Positions 16,129 to 25,049 of a stretch of DNA of 64,000 bases are shown in pieces. Each line of letters opens with the position of its first letter. The stretch's first letter is position 1. The stretch covers positions 92,001 to 156,000 of the forward strand of contig JACKEA010000010.1 of the NCBI GenBank assembly GCA_020633235.1. The letters run 5' to 3'. The notes below the pieces were generated by a model. That model searched no databases and had not been told where the DNA came from. It saw nothing but the letters and a program-made list of their open reading frames with translations. Source of the stretch: Polyangiaceae bacterium. GTDB lineage: Bacteria > Myxococcota_A > Polyangia > Polyangiales > Polyangiaceae. The position numbers were made by a program, and so were the translations under genes.

Positions 16129-17556
16129 ATGACGCTCTCAGTCGACACCACGCAAGCCAAGCCCGCCGCATCCTCTCGCCACGCGAGTGACGAGGAGATC
16201 GTCGCTCTGGTGCAGCGCATGCGTTCGACCTTCGAGTCGGGCGTGACGCGCTCGGCGGAGTGGCGCATGCGGGAGCTCAAGCAGCTGGAGCGTCTCATCA
16301 GCGACAACGAAGCCGAAATCACCGAAGCGCTGCACGCGGATCTCGGCAAGTGCCACTTCGAGGCGTTCATCGGCGAGACGGGCTTCATGCTGGGGGACGT
16401 CAAGCACGCCATCAAGAACGTCCGCCGCTGGATGAAGCCCAAGCGGGTGAAGGCTCCGCTCACGGTGCAGCCCGCGAAGGCCGTGGTTCACAGCGAACCG
16501 CTCGGCGTCGTGCTCATCATCGCCCCGTGGAACTACCCGTTCCAGCTCGCGCTTTCCCCGTTGGTGGGCGCCATCTCCGCGGGCAACACTGCGATTATCA
16601 AGCCTAGCGAGGTGGCCCCGGCAACCAGCGCAGTGATCGCCAAGTTGGTTCCGCGCTATCTCGACCGCGACGCGATCGCCGTGGTGGAGGGCGGAGTTCC
16701 GGAGACGACGACGTTGCTCGCGCAGCGCTTCGATCACATCTTCTACACGGGCAACGGCACCGTGGGGCGCATCGTGATGGAGGCCGCAGCCAAACACCTC
16801 ACGCCGGTCACGCTGGAGCTTGGTGGCAAGAGCCCCTGCATCGTGGACCGCGAAGTGGATCTGGACGTGGCGGCGCGACGCATCGTGTGGGGCAAGTTCT
16901 TCAACGCCGGCCAAACTTGCGTGGCTCCCGACTACATCTTGGTGCACGAGAGCATGCAGCAGCGCTTGCTGGACAAGCTCGACGAGACGATCAAGCAGTT
17001 CTACGGCGCGGATCCCCAGGCCAGCTCGGATTACGCACGTATCGTGAACGAGCGCCACCACGACCGCCTCACGAAGCTCTTGGACAGCGGCGAGGTCGTC
17101 AGCGGTGGCAAGGCGGACAAGAAGAACCGCTACATCGCGCCCACGGTGCTGCGGGACGTACCGGCTACCGCTCCCGTGATGGCGGACGAGATCTTCGGGC
17201 CCATCTTGCCGGTGCTTTCCGTCAAGGACATCGAAGAGGCCATCCGATTCATCAACGACCGCCCGAAGCCGTTGGCGCTGTACGTGTTCACCAAGGACAA
17301 GGACGTTGCCGAGCGCGTGCTGGGGCAGACCAGCTCCGGCGGTGCCTGCGTGAACGACTGCGTCACTCACCTGGCTCCACCGGACTTGCCCTTCGGTGGC
17401 GTGGGTGCGAGCGGCATGGGCGCGTATCACGGCAAGACCAGCTTCGATACCTTCACCCACAAGAAGAGCGTGCTCGACAAGGGCTCCATGGATCCGCCGC
17501 TGCGCTATCCGCCCTACACCGACGACAAGCTCAAGTGGGTGAAGCGACTGTCCTGA
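16129..17556 (+). CDS. Aldehyde dehydrogenase family protein (class 3-like)
   Basis: This 475-residue NAD(P)-dependent enzyme would oxidise aldehydes to acids. It shows the Rossmann-type APWNYPFQL entry, the conserved Glu230 in LELGGKSP, catalytic Cys264 in GQTCVAPDY, and EIFGPILPV. The absence of a long N-terminal extension and the WNYP motif fit the class 3 fatty/aromatic aldehyde dehydrogenases. The physiological substrate is not evident. It follows the YkgJ-like gene closely. Confidence 0.93.
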   Translation: MTLSVDTTQAKPAASSRHASDEEIVALVQRMRSTFESGVTRSAEWRMRELKQLERLISDNEAEITEALHADLGKCHFEAFIGETGFMLGDVKHAIKNVRRWMKPKRVKAPLTVQPAKAVVHSEPLGVVLIIAPWNYPFQLALSPLVGAISAGNTAIIKPSEVAPATSAVIAKLVPRYLDRDAIAVVEGGVPETTTLLAQRFDHIFYTGNGTVGRIVMEAAAKHLTPVTLELGGKSPCIVDREVDLDVAARRIVWGKFFNAGQTCVAPDYILVHESMQQRLLDKLDETIKQFYGADPQASSDYARIVNERHHDRLTKLLDSGEVVSGGKADKKNRYIAPTVLRDVPATAPVMADEIFGPILPVLSVKDIEEAIRFINDRPKPLALYVFTKDKDVAERVLGQTSSGGACVNDCVTHLAPPDLPFGGVGASGMGAYHGKTSFDTFTHKKSVLDKGSMDPPLRYPPYTDDKLKWVKRLS

Positions 17557-17597
17557 GGCAAGCGGGGTCAGCGGGGCAGAACGCCGCGCCAAGAAGT

Positions 17598-17618
17598 GCG
17601 AATTCCCCGAGAATTCGC
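17598..17618. promoter_or_regulatory. Inverted repeat upstream of small secreted gene
   Basis: GCGAATTC - CCCGA - GAATTCGC is a perfect 8-bp inverted repeat 30 bp before the start codon of the following gene. The size and spacing would suit an operator for a dimeric repressor or an mRNA hairpin. Confidence 0.5.
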
Positions 17619-17621
17619 CTG

Positions 17622-17651
17622 GCATACAGCGTGCTCGATAGTCCTGTATGC
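17622..17651 (+). promoter_or_regulatory. Inverted repeat that includes the start codon
   Basis: GCATACAG (17622-17629) and CTGTATGC (17644-17651) are perfect 8-bp arms 14 nt apart. The ATG at 17648 lies inside the second arm. Folded in mRNA, this would hide the start codon; as DNA it could be an operator. It lies 3 bp after the preceding inverted repeat. Confidence 0.5.
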
Positions 17652-17884
17652 AACGAACACTCGTGGCCGTCTGCGCCGGCGTCCTGCTGGCGTCCATCGC
17701 ACCGTTGGCTGCTGCCAAGAAGCCGCCTCACGACCGTCCCCGCGTCGTCGAGCTCATCGGGCTCGGCATGCACGTGTTCGTGGACGGAGTCGAACTGGTT
17801 CAGTTCGACTCTCCCGTGCTGGATGACCTGCGGGCGAAACCCGATGTTCACAAGCGCGGCGTGACGCTGGGGCTCAGGTTCTGA
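17648..17884 (+). CDS. Small secreted hypothetical protein
   Basis: This 78-residue protein has a signal peptide ending near PLAAAKK, then about 53 residues with repeated hydrophobic/acidic pattern (VELIGLGMHVFVDGVELVQFDSP). I do not recognise it. It overlaps the CBS gene start by one base (TGATG), so the two are probably co-translated. The start codon sits in an inverted repeat, which suggests controlled translation. Confidence 0.65.
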   Translation: MQRTLVAVCAGVLLASIAPLAAAKKPPHDRPRVVELIGLGMHVFVDGVELVQFDSPVLDDLRAKPDVHKRGVTLGLRF

Positions 17885-18390
17885 TGGGCTCGCCACTGCA
17901 GGTGCGTGACGTCATGAGCAAGGACGTTGCTACCGTGGATTCCCACGAGTCCGTGGGCGCCGCGCGAGAGAAGCGGAGCGCTGCGGGTGTGCACTACCTT
18001 GCCGTTCACGACGAAGGCGAGCTCATCGGTGTGGTCTGCGCCTGCGACTTGTCGAACGAGTTCTTTGATCACGCGGTGCAGAGCGCATGCGGTCGGAGCC
18101 CCGTGTTCGTCAGTGGTGAGAGCAGTCTTCAGCACGCAGCGGAGGTGATGACGAACTGCGGCGTGGGGTCGCTCCTAGTCTTGGACGATGGCGTGCTGGT
18201 GGGCATCATCACGAGCGCGGATTTGGTCGCGCAGAACATCTGGCAGCGCGACGCTTGGTCCTGCGCCTCGTGTGGGGCTCACCATCACCTGTCGGGGAGC
18301 GAGTCAGCACGCTTCTGTGCGGATTGTCTGGAGCAGACTCGCAGTGACGGCTACCGCCAATACTACTTCACTCTGGGTGGCGGGGACTGA
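17884..18390 (+). CDS. CBS-domain protein with C-terminal zinc ribbon
   Basis: This 168-residue protein has two CBS repeats: the first near DVMSKDVATVDS…GVVCACDL, the second near SPVFVSGESSL…LVGIITSADLV. CBS pairs bind adenosine nucleotides and act as energy sensors. The last ~40 residues carry CASCGAH and CADC, a zinc-ribbon-like tail. It is coupled to the small secreted protein upstream and followed 13 bp later by a PP2C gene, which suggests a shared signalling role. Confidence 0.85.
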   Translation: MGSPLQVRDVMSKDVATVDSHESVGAAREKRSAAGVHYLAVHDEGELIGVVCACDLSNEFFDHAVQSACGRSPVFVSGESSLQHAAEVMTNCGVGSLLVLDDGVLVGIITSADLVAQNIWQRDAWSCASCGAHHHLSGSESARFCADCLEQTRSDGYRQYYFTLGGGD

Positions 18391-18403
18391 TTGGAGCAAG
18401 AAC

Positions 18404-19279
18404 ATGACCATCGCACCCACCCTGGATACGACGCTGAAAGGCAGCGTCGACGCCCGTCCGATGCGCGTCGTTGCGGCAGGCTTCACGGACGTGGGCCGTC
18501 GGCGCGCCCAGAACGAAGACGCCTATCTCATCGCCCACGTGGAGCGCAGCTTGGCGCTGGATGCGACCAACTTGCCCAGCGTTTCGCTGCCGGCGGCAAC
18601 GCCGGAGGGCACGCTCCTGGTGGTGGCGGACGGCATGGGAGGTGAGGGCTCAGGGGACGTGGCGAGCGGCTTGGCGATCGAGAGCGTGGTCGCCTCCCTA
18701 CAAACGTTCCTGCCCTTCGTGGATCGCAAGATGGCGGCGAAGTCCTCCCACGCGTCGCTCAACGACGTGCGCGCCGCGCTGGACACCGCCATGGTGGTGG
18801 GGGACGAAGACGTATTTCGCGCGGCTGGTCGCGGCGGCAACAGCCCCACGATGGGAACCACGCTCACGCTGGCGTATCTGTTGTTCCCCGTCCTGTACGT
18901 GGCGCACGTCGGAGACAGCCGCTGCTATTTGTACCGCGGTGGCAGCCTCGAGCAGCTGACCCACGACCACACCTTGGCCGAGGAAATGGCACGCGCCGGA
19001 GAAGAGCGGGTGCCGGACGAATACAAGGACATGTTGAGCAATGCCCTCGGCGGCGGCCGCACCGGGGTCCACCCCGAGGTCAGCAAGTTCGGCATTCAGC
19101 GTGGTGACTGCGTGCTCTTGTGCAGCGACGGCTTGTCCAAGCAGCTCACCGCGCAGGAGATCGCGCGGGAGATCGAACGAAATGCCTCTCCGCGGGATCG
19201 CTGCCGGCGCCTCACGATGCTCGCGAACGAACGGGGTGGCGTGGACAACACCACCGTGGTCATCGCGGCGGTACAGTAG
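18404..19279 (+). CDS. PP2C-type protein phosphatase
   Basis: This 291-residue Ser/Thr phosphatase has the metal-binding blocks GRRRAQNEDA, VVADGMGG, HVGDSRCYLY, CSDGLSK and GGVDNTTVV in the canonical order. It starts at ATG 18404 with GGAGCAAG upstream. The family uses two Mn/Mg ions to dephosphorylate Ser/Thr residues and would oppose Pkn2-type kinases such as those at both ends of this window. The neighbouring CBS gene suggests nucleotide-linked control, which is inference. Confidence 0.93.
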   Translation: MTIAPTLDTTLKGSVDARPMRVVAAGFTDVGRRRAQNEDAYLIAHVERSLALDATNLPSVSLPAATPEGTLLVVADGMGGEGSGDVASGLAIESVVASLQTFLPFVDRKMAAKSSHASLNDVRAALDTAMVVGDEDVFRAAGRGGNSPTMGTTLTLAYLLFPVLYVAHVGDSRCYLYRGGSLEQLTHDHTLAEEMARAGEERVPDEYKDMLSNALGGGRTGVHPEVSKFGIQRGDCVLLCSDGLSKQLTAQEIAREIERNASPRDRCRRLTMLANERGGVDNTTVVIAAVQ

Positions 19280-19292
19280 CTACACTGGGTCG

Positions 19293-19946
19293 GTGTCCGA
19301 CCATCCTTATCCCGATCCGCCCTGGCACATGCATGGCTTCGCGGTGCTTTGCCCCGTCATCGTGCGGGCGCGGGATCTCGAGCTCCCCTCCGGCCTAGAG
19401 CCCATAGTCGTGGCCGGGCGTGCGACGGGAATGATCGGCTACGTGGAGTATCTGCCACCGAGCCCGCTCACCTATCACGAGCTCATTTGGATGCCCTGCC
19501 AGGTGCGCTTCCGTTCTTCCGGGGGGTTGGCTCGCCGCGGTTACTACGTGGCCCGCATGTACGTGGACAGCGCGGCGACCCTCGCCGGCGGCCGCGAGAT
19601 CTGGGGCCTTCCGAAGACCATGGCGGAGTTCGTGCGGGACGACCGCCACGTGCGCGTCCAGGCCGACGACGGTACGGCTCTGGAGCTCGAGGTCCGCGGC
19701 GTGGGTCCGCGCTTCTCGGCGAAGACACGGGTCGCCACTCTGCAGGCCCCCGAAGGCGAGGACGTCATCCGCTTTCGCGGCAGCTTCGACGCGCGCGCTC
19801 GTGTTTCCACGCTGCGCGTCACCAAGATCCAACACGCGCATTCAGCGTGGCGCACCTTCGGAGGCGCGTGGCGCCTGCCGCGCCCGGCAGTGATGATGGA
19901 CCCGTTCGACAGCGAGATGAGCGAACCAGAGCGTATCCCGCGTTGA
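19293..19946 (+). CDS. Acetoacetate decarboxylase-like protein
   Basis: Starting at GTG 19293, the 217 residues match the acetoacetate decarboxylase fold: GYVEYLPPSPLTYHELIWMP, YVDSAATLAGGREIWGLPKTMAEF and FRGSFDARARVS. The Lys in WGLPK corresponds to the Schiff-base lysine of the family. An ATG at 19329 is an alternative start. The true substrate could be a larger oxoacid or the protein may be non-catalytic. It lies 13 bp after PP2C on the same strand. Confidence 0.78.
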   Translation: MSDHPYPDPPWHMHGFAVLCPVIVRARDLELPSGLEPIVVAGRATGMIGYVEYLPPSPLTYHELIWMPCQVRFRSSGGLARRGYYVARMYVDSAATLAGGREIWGLPKTMAEFVRDDRHVRVQADDGTALELEVRGVGPRFSAKTRVATLQAPEGEDVIRFRGSFDARARVSTLRVTKIQHAHSAWRTFGGAWRLPRPAVMMDPFDSEMSEPERIPR

Positions 19947-19955
19947 GCAGCGACG

Positions 19956-19978
19956 TTCCGCGGCGGACCGACAAGAAA
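19956..19978 (+). repeat. Dispersed 3' motif, copy 5
   Basis: TTCCGCGGCGGACCGACA followed by AGAAA begins 10 bp after the stop of the acetoacetate-decarboxylase-like gene, in its sense orientation. Confidence 0.65.
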
Positions 19979-20004
19979 CCCGAAGGAGCGCTTGTTGCCG
20001 TGAG

Positions 20005-21351
20005 CTACTGATCGAGCACTGCAACGTCCGGGTGTTGCGGGTCCACACGGACGTAGAGCATCGTTCCCGGCATCAAGATGTGTTGCTCGCCGGGGTTGAC
20101 GAGCATGCGAATGGCGGTGCGCACCGGCGGTTGGAGCAGCACTTCCAGCTCGACACGCATCTCCGGAATGTCGTTGATCTGCGTCCCCGTGGGCGCCGAC
20201 CCGATGACCCGCGCTTGGGCCCGCACGCCGGCGGCGAACACCCGTCGCTCGCGAAGGCCCACGCGCAGCGTCCGCAATCCCCAAAGCCCGAACGCGAGCA
20301 CGAAGATGAGCGAGAACGGAACTCCGATGGCGGCTTCGTAGCTTCCTTCGGCGAGGAACTCGTACAGCGCGACGCCGCTCATGATCACGAAGGGCAACAG
20401 CGAAACGCCGATGAGCACGCAGCCCATGCCGATCTTGCCCGTGCCCGCCGTCGCCCGGGCGGCCTGTTCGTGCGCGGCCTGCACCGCGGGCATGGTCTGT
20501 TGCATGAGGCCCAAGCTCGGATACTGCGCTTGGATGCTCTCCACGGCGTTGCGCATGCCCGGACCCTTGGCGAACAAGTCGCGTAGCTGTTGGGTCGCTT
20601 CCGCGGTTCGCCCCATGCGCTCGAGCGCATTGATTCGAAAGATCGCGGCCTGAGGATCGAGGGCGTCCTGGATGGCGATCTGGTCGAAGGCACTGCCTAC
20701 GGCGTTCAGCACCGCCATGAAGTCGCCACGCGCGGTGGCCACCACGGCGGTGCTCACGCGCAGCTCGCTCTCGGATTCGAGATCTTGGGTCGCTTCGAAG
20801 CAAGAGAGCCACGCGCTTGCCGATTGGACGTCGCCGGCACGCGCAGCCATGCGTGCCATCATTCCGAGCAGGATCGAGCGCTGCCGTGGGAGCTGCACGC
20901 TCTCGAGCGCGGCCTCGATCATGGCGCGAGCGCGTGGGAGGTCTCGTCGCGCCTCGGCCTTGCTCGCCAGCTCGCGGGTGAGCATGCAGATTTCCTCTCC
21001 CGCGCCGACGTCCATTGCAGCCGCACGCCGGCGTGCGCCTTGCCAGGCCACGAGCGCTTCGGCCTGGCGATGCGCCGGGATCTCCCCGCCGTTTTCCCAG
21101 AGGAACATGATGTTGGGCGGCGGCACCAACGGCTTTCCGTCCTGCGCGCGCATAGCCGGATGTTGCGGTCCCAAGTGAGTGTTCTGCGGAGTCGCGAAGC
21201 TCGCCCGCGGCTTGAGCTCCACCATTTGAGCGCACCGGCCACACTGCGCTTGGCCGCCGTCCGGACCCGAAACCGGCTCACCGCATTGCCAGCAGCAGGA
21301 CATGCGCTGCGAGAACGAGAACGGAGCGCCCATCATGGGACCCTGCATCAT
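20005..21351 (-). CDS. Zinc-ribbon, TPR-like membrane protein
   Basis: This 448-residue protein has an N-terminal zinc ribbon (CCWQCGEPV and CGRCAQMVEL). About 200 residues of TPR-like helices follow (RAMIEAALESVQLPRQRSI, AIFRINALERMGRTAEATQQ). Two hydrophobic segments lie near residues 300-350, and a C-terminal beta-rich domain contains RVGLRERRVFAAGV and RVELEVLLQPPV. Met at residue 17 (ATG 21303) is an alternative start. The domain order is common in myxobacterial membrane proteins of unknown role. It is divergent from the large lipoprotein at 21512. Confidence 0.65.
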   Translation of the reverse strand: MMQGPMMGAPFSFSQRMSCCWQCGEPVSGPDGGQAQCGRCAQMVELKPRASFATPQNTHLGPQHPAMRAQDGKPLVPPPNIMFLWENGGEIPAHRQAEALVAWQGARRRAAAMDVGAGEEICMLTRELASKAEARRDLPRARAMIEAALESVQLPRQRSILLGMMARMAARAGDVQSASAWLSCFEATQDLESESELRVSTAVVATARGDFMAVLNAVGSAFDQIAIQDALDPQAAIFRINALERMGRTAEATQQLRDLFAKGPGMRNAVESIQAQYPSLGLMQQTMPAVQAAHEQAARATAGTGKIGMGCVLIGVSLLPFVIMSGVALYEFLAEGSYEAAIGVPFSLIFVLAFGLWGLRTLRVGLRERRVFAAGVRAQARVIGSAPTGTQINDIPEMRVELEVLLQPPVRTAIRMLVNPGEQHILMPGTMLYVRVDPQHPDVAVLDQ

Positions 21352-21511
21352 GGCTCGTGCCTCCGAGTGGCGCCGACGCTATCACGCGCAGTGGCGGTGG
21401 GTGCGTGCCCTGCGATCCGCAGTACATCGAGAATGCCGAGCTACTTGCTGGAATTGACGAAGGAATTCTCGCTTGGTGGCAACTTTTCACGGGCACCGGT
21501 AGAGACTCGAG

Positions 21512-24025
21512 ATGGCTCGCTACCTCGTCCGCACGCTGGGCGTGCTCGCCGCTTTGAGTCTGGGTGCTTGTGGATCGTCGGATGAGAGCACCACCAGCGA
21601 AGTCCCCGAAGGCTCGCTGAACGTCTCCTGCAGCGGGAAGTGCGACGGCTGGGGCTCCATCAAGTCGCTGTGGGGCGACGCCAAGAAGCTGGACCTCGGT
21701 GATCTGATCAGCAAAGGCGCGGGCTTCGCGACGGATGGCCTCAACAACGCGTTGGACGTCAGTGAGTACGCCGGCATCCAGCTCAGCGCTCCGAAGCTGT
21801 ACAGCACGCAGGACAAGGCCGCAGGCGATCTGACTCTGGGCAACCTGGACGCGCTGACGACCGGGCTGGCCAGCGCCTTCGGCGAGCGCGAGCTCACCAC
21901 CGAGGTGAACGCGCTCCGTCGCGACCACTTGTATCAGTCGAGCGACGTGGTGTACGGCGAGTTCGCTTTCCAGCTGTCGGCGGCGTTCGGGCACAACTGG
22001 GGCCTCTCCGCGGACGGCTTCGGCGGTTCGGTGTCTCTTGGCTTCAACGCCAACGCCAATCTGACGGCGCGGGTGATCGCTCCCTTCGACAGCGAGCTGA
22101 AGGCCACCGGCGGCGCGCCGCTCAGCGCGCTGCGCGCCGCCCGCGGCTTCGTGTTGCCGCGTAGCTTGGACGACATCCAGGCCATGAAGCCCGGAGAGCT
22201 GATGGCGTTCTCCGGCAACGGCGGCGTGGGTTTGAACCTGGGCGTCGGAGTGCCGCTCTTGGTGGCCACGCCCACCGCCGGCGTGAGCTACAATCTGGTG
22301 CTGTCCGCGGGGCTGCGCACCCATCTCAGCGGCGAGATGGACGTGCAGCTGGTGCGCTTGGCGGGCGATCAGGTGGTGGTGGACGTCGGCGTGAACGACG
22401 CGCAGGTCAACAGTGCCTCGGTGGCGCTGTCCGACGGCTGGGGCGTGCAGGGGCTCTTGAAGAGCCAGGTCAGCCTCGGCGGTTACGACGTCGATCTCGG
22501 CAAGCTGGTGGAAAAGGCCCTGCAGAAGCAGATGAACGCGAAGCTGAGCTTCATCGCGGCGCGGGCGGCCAAGACCAAGATCAAGACCCGGCTGAGCGTC
22601 GCGCGGCTGCGCTTCTCGTTGAACGCTTCTGGGGATCGCACGGCCCTGGAACAAGCTTTGGCTCAGGCGCTGCGTGGTGATCTGCGTTTGGCGCAGGCCT
22701 TGTCGGCGCGCGGCGAGCCCGGCGTCATTGCGGAGTTCGATCTCTCTCGCTCCGGCGTGTCGGCCACGTCGAACGCCGGCATCGACATCTTCGGCATGAG
22801 CTTCTTCAAGAACGTGGAAGAAGGTCAGGGCTCGGTGGTGATCCAGACGCCCGGCGGCGCACGCACCCTGCTGTTCGATTCCTTGCAGCAGCAGAGCGGT
22901 TGGTTCTTCTCCTCGCACGGCTACAGCCGCGTCGGCCTATCGGGCCTGATCTTCGATCCCGAAAGCCCGATGGTGCCGGCCCAGGGCGAAGCCAACCTCT
23001 TCATGCAGCTGGAAGAGGGCGACGACTACATGGAGCGCGACAAGCTGCTCGACCATCTGGATGGTGTCATCCAGAGCTTGGGCGGCAAGGAAGCGTTGAC
23101 GGCCATCGAGAGCAAGGGCAACGAGCTCGAGCGCTACGTCGTGCAGGCCTGTCCCAACAGTCAGGCCTTCGATCCCTGCCGGCTCTCGGTGCTGGACGAT
23201 CCCAACGTAGTGAGCCTGCGAGCCGAAGGGGCGGCCGCGCTTCAGGCTGCCGTCTCGGGCCTCGAGCCCGCGGCGCAGGCGCTGGTGATGAAGTGCGGCA
23301 CGCTGCGCCTCACCGCCCAGGCCACCTTGGAGCCCGCCGCCTCACTGGTCGGGCCGCCCAGCTCGGTGGTGGTCGACCTGCGCCTGGACGACCAAGCGCT
23401 CGGCCAGATGTTCTCGAACCGGAACGAGTACGAGCTGAAGAACGCGCTCACGGACTTCCTGCGCGCGGCCATGATCGACCGCGGCGCATCCGCTGCGGAG
23501 ATCCAAGCGGCCCGCTCCCACATCCCCAGCGCGAAGGATGCGGCAGTCCTCGACAGCATGGCTGCGGAGTACAAGCTTCGCGCCGGCAACTACGAGAAGC
23601 TGATGGCTGCCGAGAAGGCCGTGATCGACAACATCGGTGCCGTGGGTCCCAAGACCGTGGAGCTGCGCTTCCCCGTGAATGCCCAGAACCGCCCGGACTA
23701 CGAGAACGCCACGGCGGCGTCCCTGTCTCAGGCCCGCGCGCGTGAAGCCACGCAGCTCTTCGACCGATTGGTGCAGCTGTCGGACGGGCTCGAGCCGCTG
23801 GCCGAGCAGCCGGTGCTGTACGCGTTCTTGGCGCTCACGCCCCCGAGCTCGGCGGACGTGCGCGTGAACGTGCAGATGAGCACGGCGGACAGCTGGGCGC
23901 AGTCCTTCGAGCACTACAAGAAGGCGGGCTACGCCGGCTTCGACCAGTACGCCAAGGGCAGCGCCGTCGCGCCCATCGATGGCGGCCTGTTCGACGTGAA
24001 CGCGCTCCTGAACGTCAAGCAGTAG
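21512..24025 (+). CDS. Large lipoprotein of unknown function
   Basis: This 837-residue protein has a signal peptide ending in a lipobox (LGAC, Cys20), then a mixed region. Long amphipathic helices include DLISKGAGFATDGLNNALDV. A beta-rich middle (~150-300) includes GFGGSVSLGFNANANL, and the last ~250 residues are helical. I see no catalytic motif and recognise no family. The length and envelope signal suggest a structural or binding role at the outer membrane. It converges with the membrane protein gene at 24031. Confidence 0.75.
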   Translation: MARYLVRTLGVLAALSLGACGSSDESTTSEVPEGSLNVSCSGKCDGWGSIKSLWGDAKKLDLGDLISKGAGFATDGLNNALDVSEYAGIQLSAPKLYSTQDKAAGDLTLGNLDALTTGLASAFGERELTTEVNALRRDHLYQSSDVVYGEFAFQLSAAFGHNWGLSADGFGGSVSLGFNANANLTARVIAPFDSELKATGGAPLSALRAARGFVLPRSLDDIQAMKPGELMAFSGNGGVGLNLGVGVPLLVATPTAGVSYNLVLSAGLRTHLSGEMDVQLVRLAGDQVVVDVGVNDAQVNSASVALSDGWGVQGLLKSQVSLGGYDVDLGKLVEKALQKQMNAKLSFIAARAAKTKIKTRLSVARLRFSLNASGDRTALEQALAQALRGDLRLAQALSARGEPGVIAEFDLSRSGVSATSNAGIDIFGMSFFKNVEEGQGSVVIQTPGGARTLLFDSLQQQSGWFFSSHGYSRVGLSGLIFDPESPMVPAQGEANLFMQLEEGDDYMERDKLLDHLDGVIQSLGGKEALTAIESKGNELERYVVQACPNSQAFDPCRLSVLDDPNVVSLRAEGAAALQAAVSGLEPAAQALVMKCGTLRLTAQATLEPAASLVGPPSSVVVDLRLDDQALGQMFSNRNEYELKNALTDFLRAAMIDRGASAAEIQAARSHIPSAKDAAVLDSMAAEYKLRAGNYEKLMAAEKAVIDNIGAVGPKTVELRFPVNAQNRPDYENATAASLSQARAREATQLFDRLVQLSDGLEPLAEQPVLYAFLALTPPSSADVRVNVQMSTADSWAQSFEHYKKAGYAGFDQYAKGSAVAPIDGGLFDVNALLNVKQ

Positions 24026-24030
24026 CGGGG

Positions 24031-24861
24031 TCAGATCCCGTAGTCGCAGACTTGCGAAACATACAGGGCATCCACGGCCCAAGTGGAATGCATCACGCAG
24101 CCGAGGCCGTTCGCCGATCGGTCGTCTCGCTCCCAGTGGAGGCCCTCGCTGGGTGGACAAGCCACGTCTTCCGAGCGTACCCAATCTGCGGCCCCGAGCT
24201 CGCAGGTGGTGTCCGCGGGGGACGCCGCCAGCCCCAGGGTGGAGGCGTACCGTTCGGCTTCCTCTCGCGTGACGTTCCTCGCGTGGAGACGGTACACCGA
24301 GTAGTCCTGAAGCTCGGTTGACGCGAGCCGCGATACTTGCGCCGAGAGCGGCAGCTTCCAGTCCATGTCGCCTCCACCGTGAAGCGTGGCCAGAACGACG
24401 GCGGCGCCCAGCACTGCCGCGCAAATCCAGGCGCGCCCGCTCAGGGCAAGGCTTCGCCAAAGCGCGAGCACCAGCAGGGGCCCTTCGATGGCGGGAAGCA
24501 CCAGCACCACCGCAACCGCTTCGTGCGGTCCGACCGTCGGATATTGGGGGTAGGCGAGGACGTCGATCACGCCGGTCGCGAGCAGCGCCAGCACGCCGAC
24601 CGCCAGCAGTTGTCCGGCTCGTGTGAGTCGCCTCCAGCCCGTGCCCGACAGGTATCCCACGAGGGCCAGCCCGGGCAGAAAGACAGTGGCCGTGTGCAGG
24701 TAGAGCCTCCGACTCTCCGTGGACGGTGCCTGGAACCCGAACCAAACCTCTGCGGCGATAGCCAGGACGGGCCAAGCCAACACGGCGACCCAGAACAGAA
24801 CGTTGGCTGCGATCAGTGTCCAGGGGTGGCCTTCACCCGAGTCCTCCACGCCGTGCGCCAT
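24031..24861 (-). CDS. Polytopic membrane protein, Cys-containing C-terminal domain
   Basis: This 276-residue protein has about five hydrophobic segments (VLFWVAVLAWPVLAIAAEVW, TATVFLPGLALVGYLSG, GQLLAVGVLALLATGVI, VAVVLVLPAIEGPLLVLALW, ICAAVLGAAVVLATL) and a ~100-residue extracytoplasmic tail with paired cysteines ending in QVCDYGI. I do not recognise the family. The last ~38 codons have a degraded copy at 26084, and the sequence just before its start matches the head of the lipoprotein gene at 25724, so it sits in a segmental duplication. Confidence 0.7.
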   Translation of the reverse strand: MAHGVEDSGEGHPWTLIAANVLFWVAVLAWPVLAIAAEVWFGFQAPSTESRRLYLHTATVFLPGLALVGYLSGTGWRRLTRAGQLLAVGVLALLATGVIDVLAYPQYPTVGPHEAVAVVLVLPAIEGPLLVLALWRSLALSGRAWICAAVLGAAVVLATLHGGGDMDWKLPLSAQVSRLASTELQDYSVYRLHARNVTREEAERYASTLGLAASPADTTCELGAADWVRSEDVACPPSEGLHWERDDRSANGLGCVMHSTWAVDALYVSQVCDYGI

Positions 24862-24867
24862 TGGTAG

Positions 24868-24912
24868 TCACCGGCGCGGGGCACGGCGAGCGAGGATGAT
24901 GTCGCGAGACAT
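24868..24912 (-). pseudogene. Truncated lipoprotein signal-peptide remnant
   Basis: ATG 24912 starts MSRDIILARRA, identical to the head of the lipoprotein at 25724-26002, then diverges to PRR and a stop. Together with its flank (24881-24955) it is a near-identical copy of 25971-26044, differing by about one base insertion. Confidence 0.7.
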
Positions 24913-25049
24913 GGCGTTGGAGCCGACAGGGTAACCACGCGTCGGTCGGGCGCCATGACTCGTCCCTCGAATGGCGTCGACGCCATCACGGTTTGGGCTG
25001 GGGCGAAGCGGAGGTTGGCTGGAGCTTCCTGCGCACTTACTCTAGCGCC

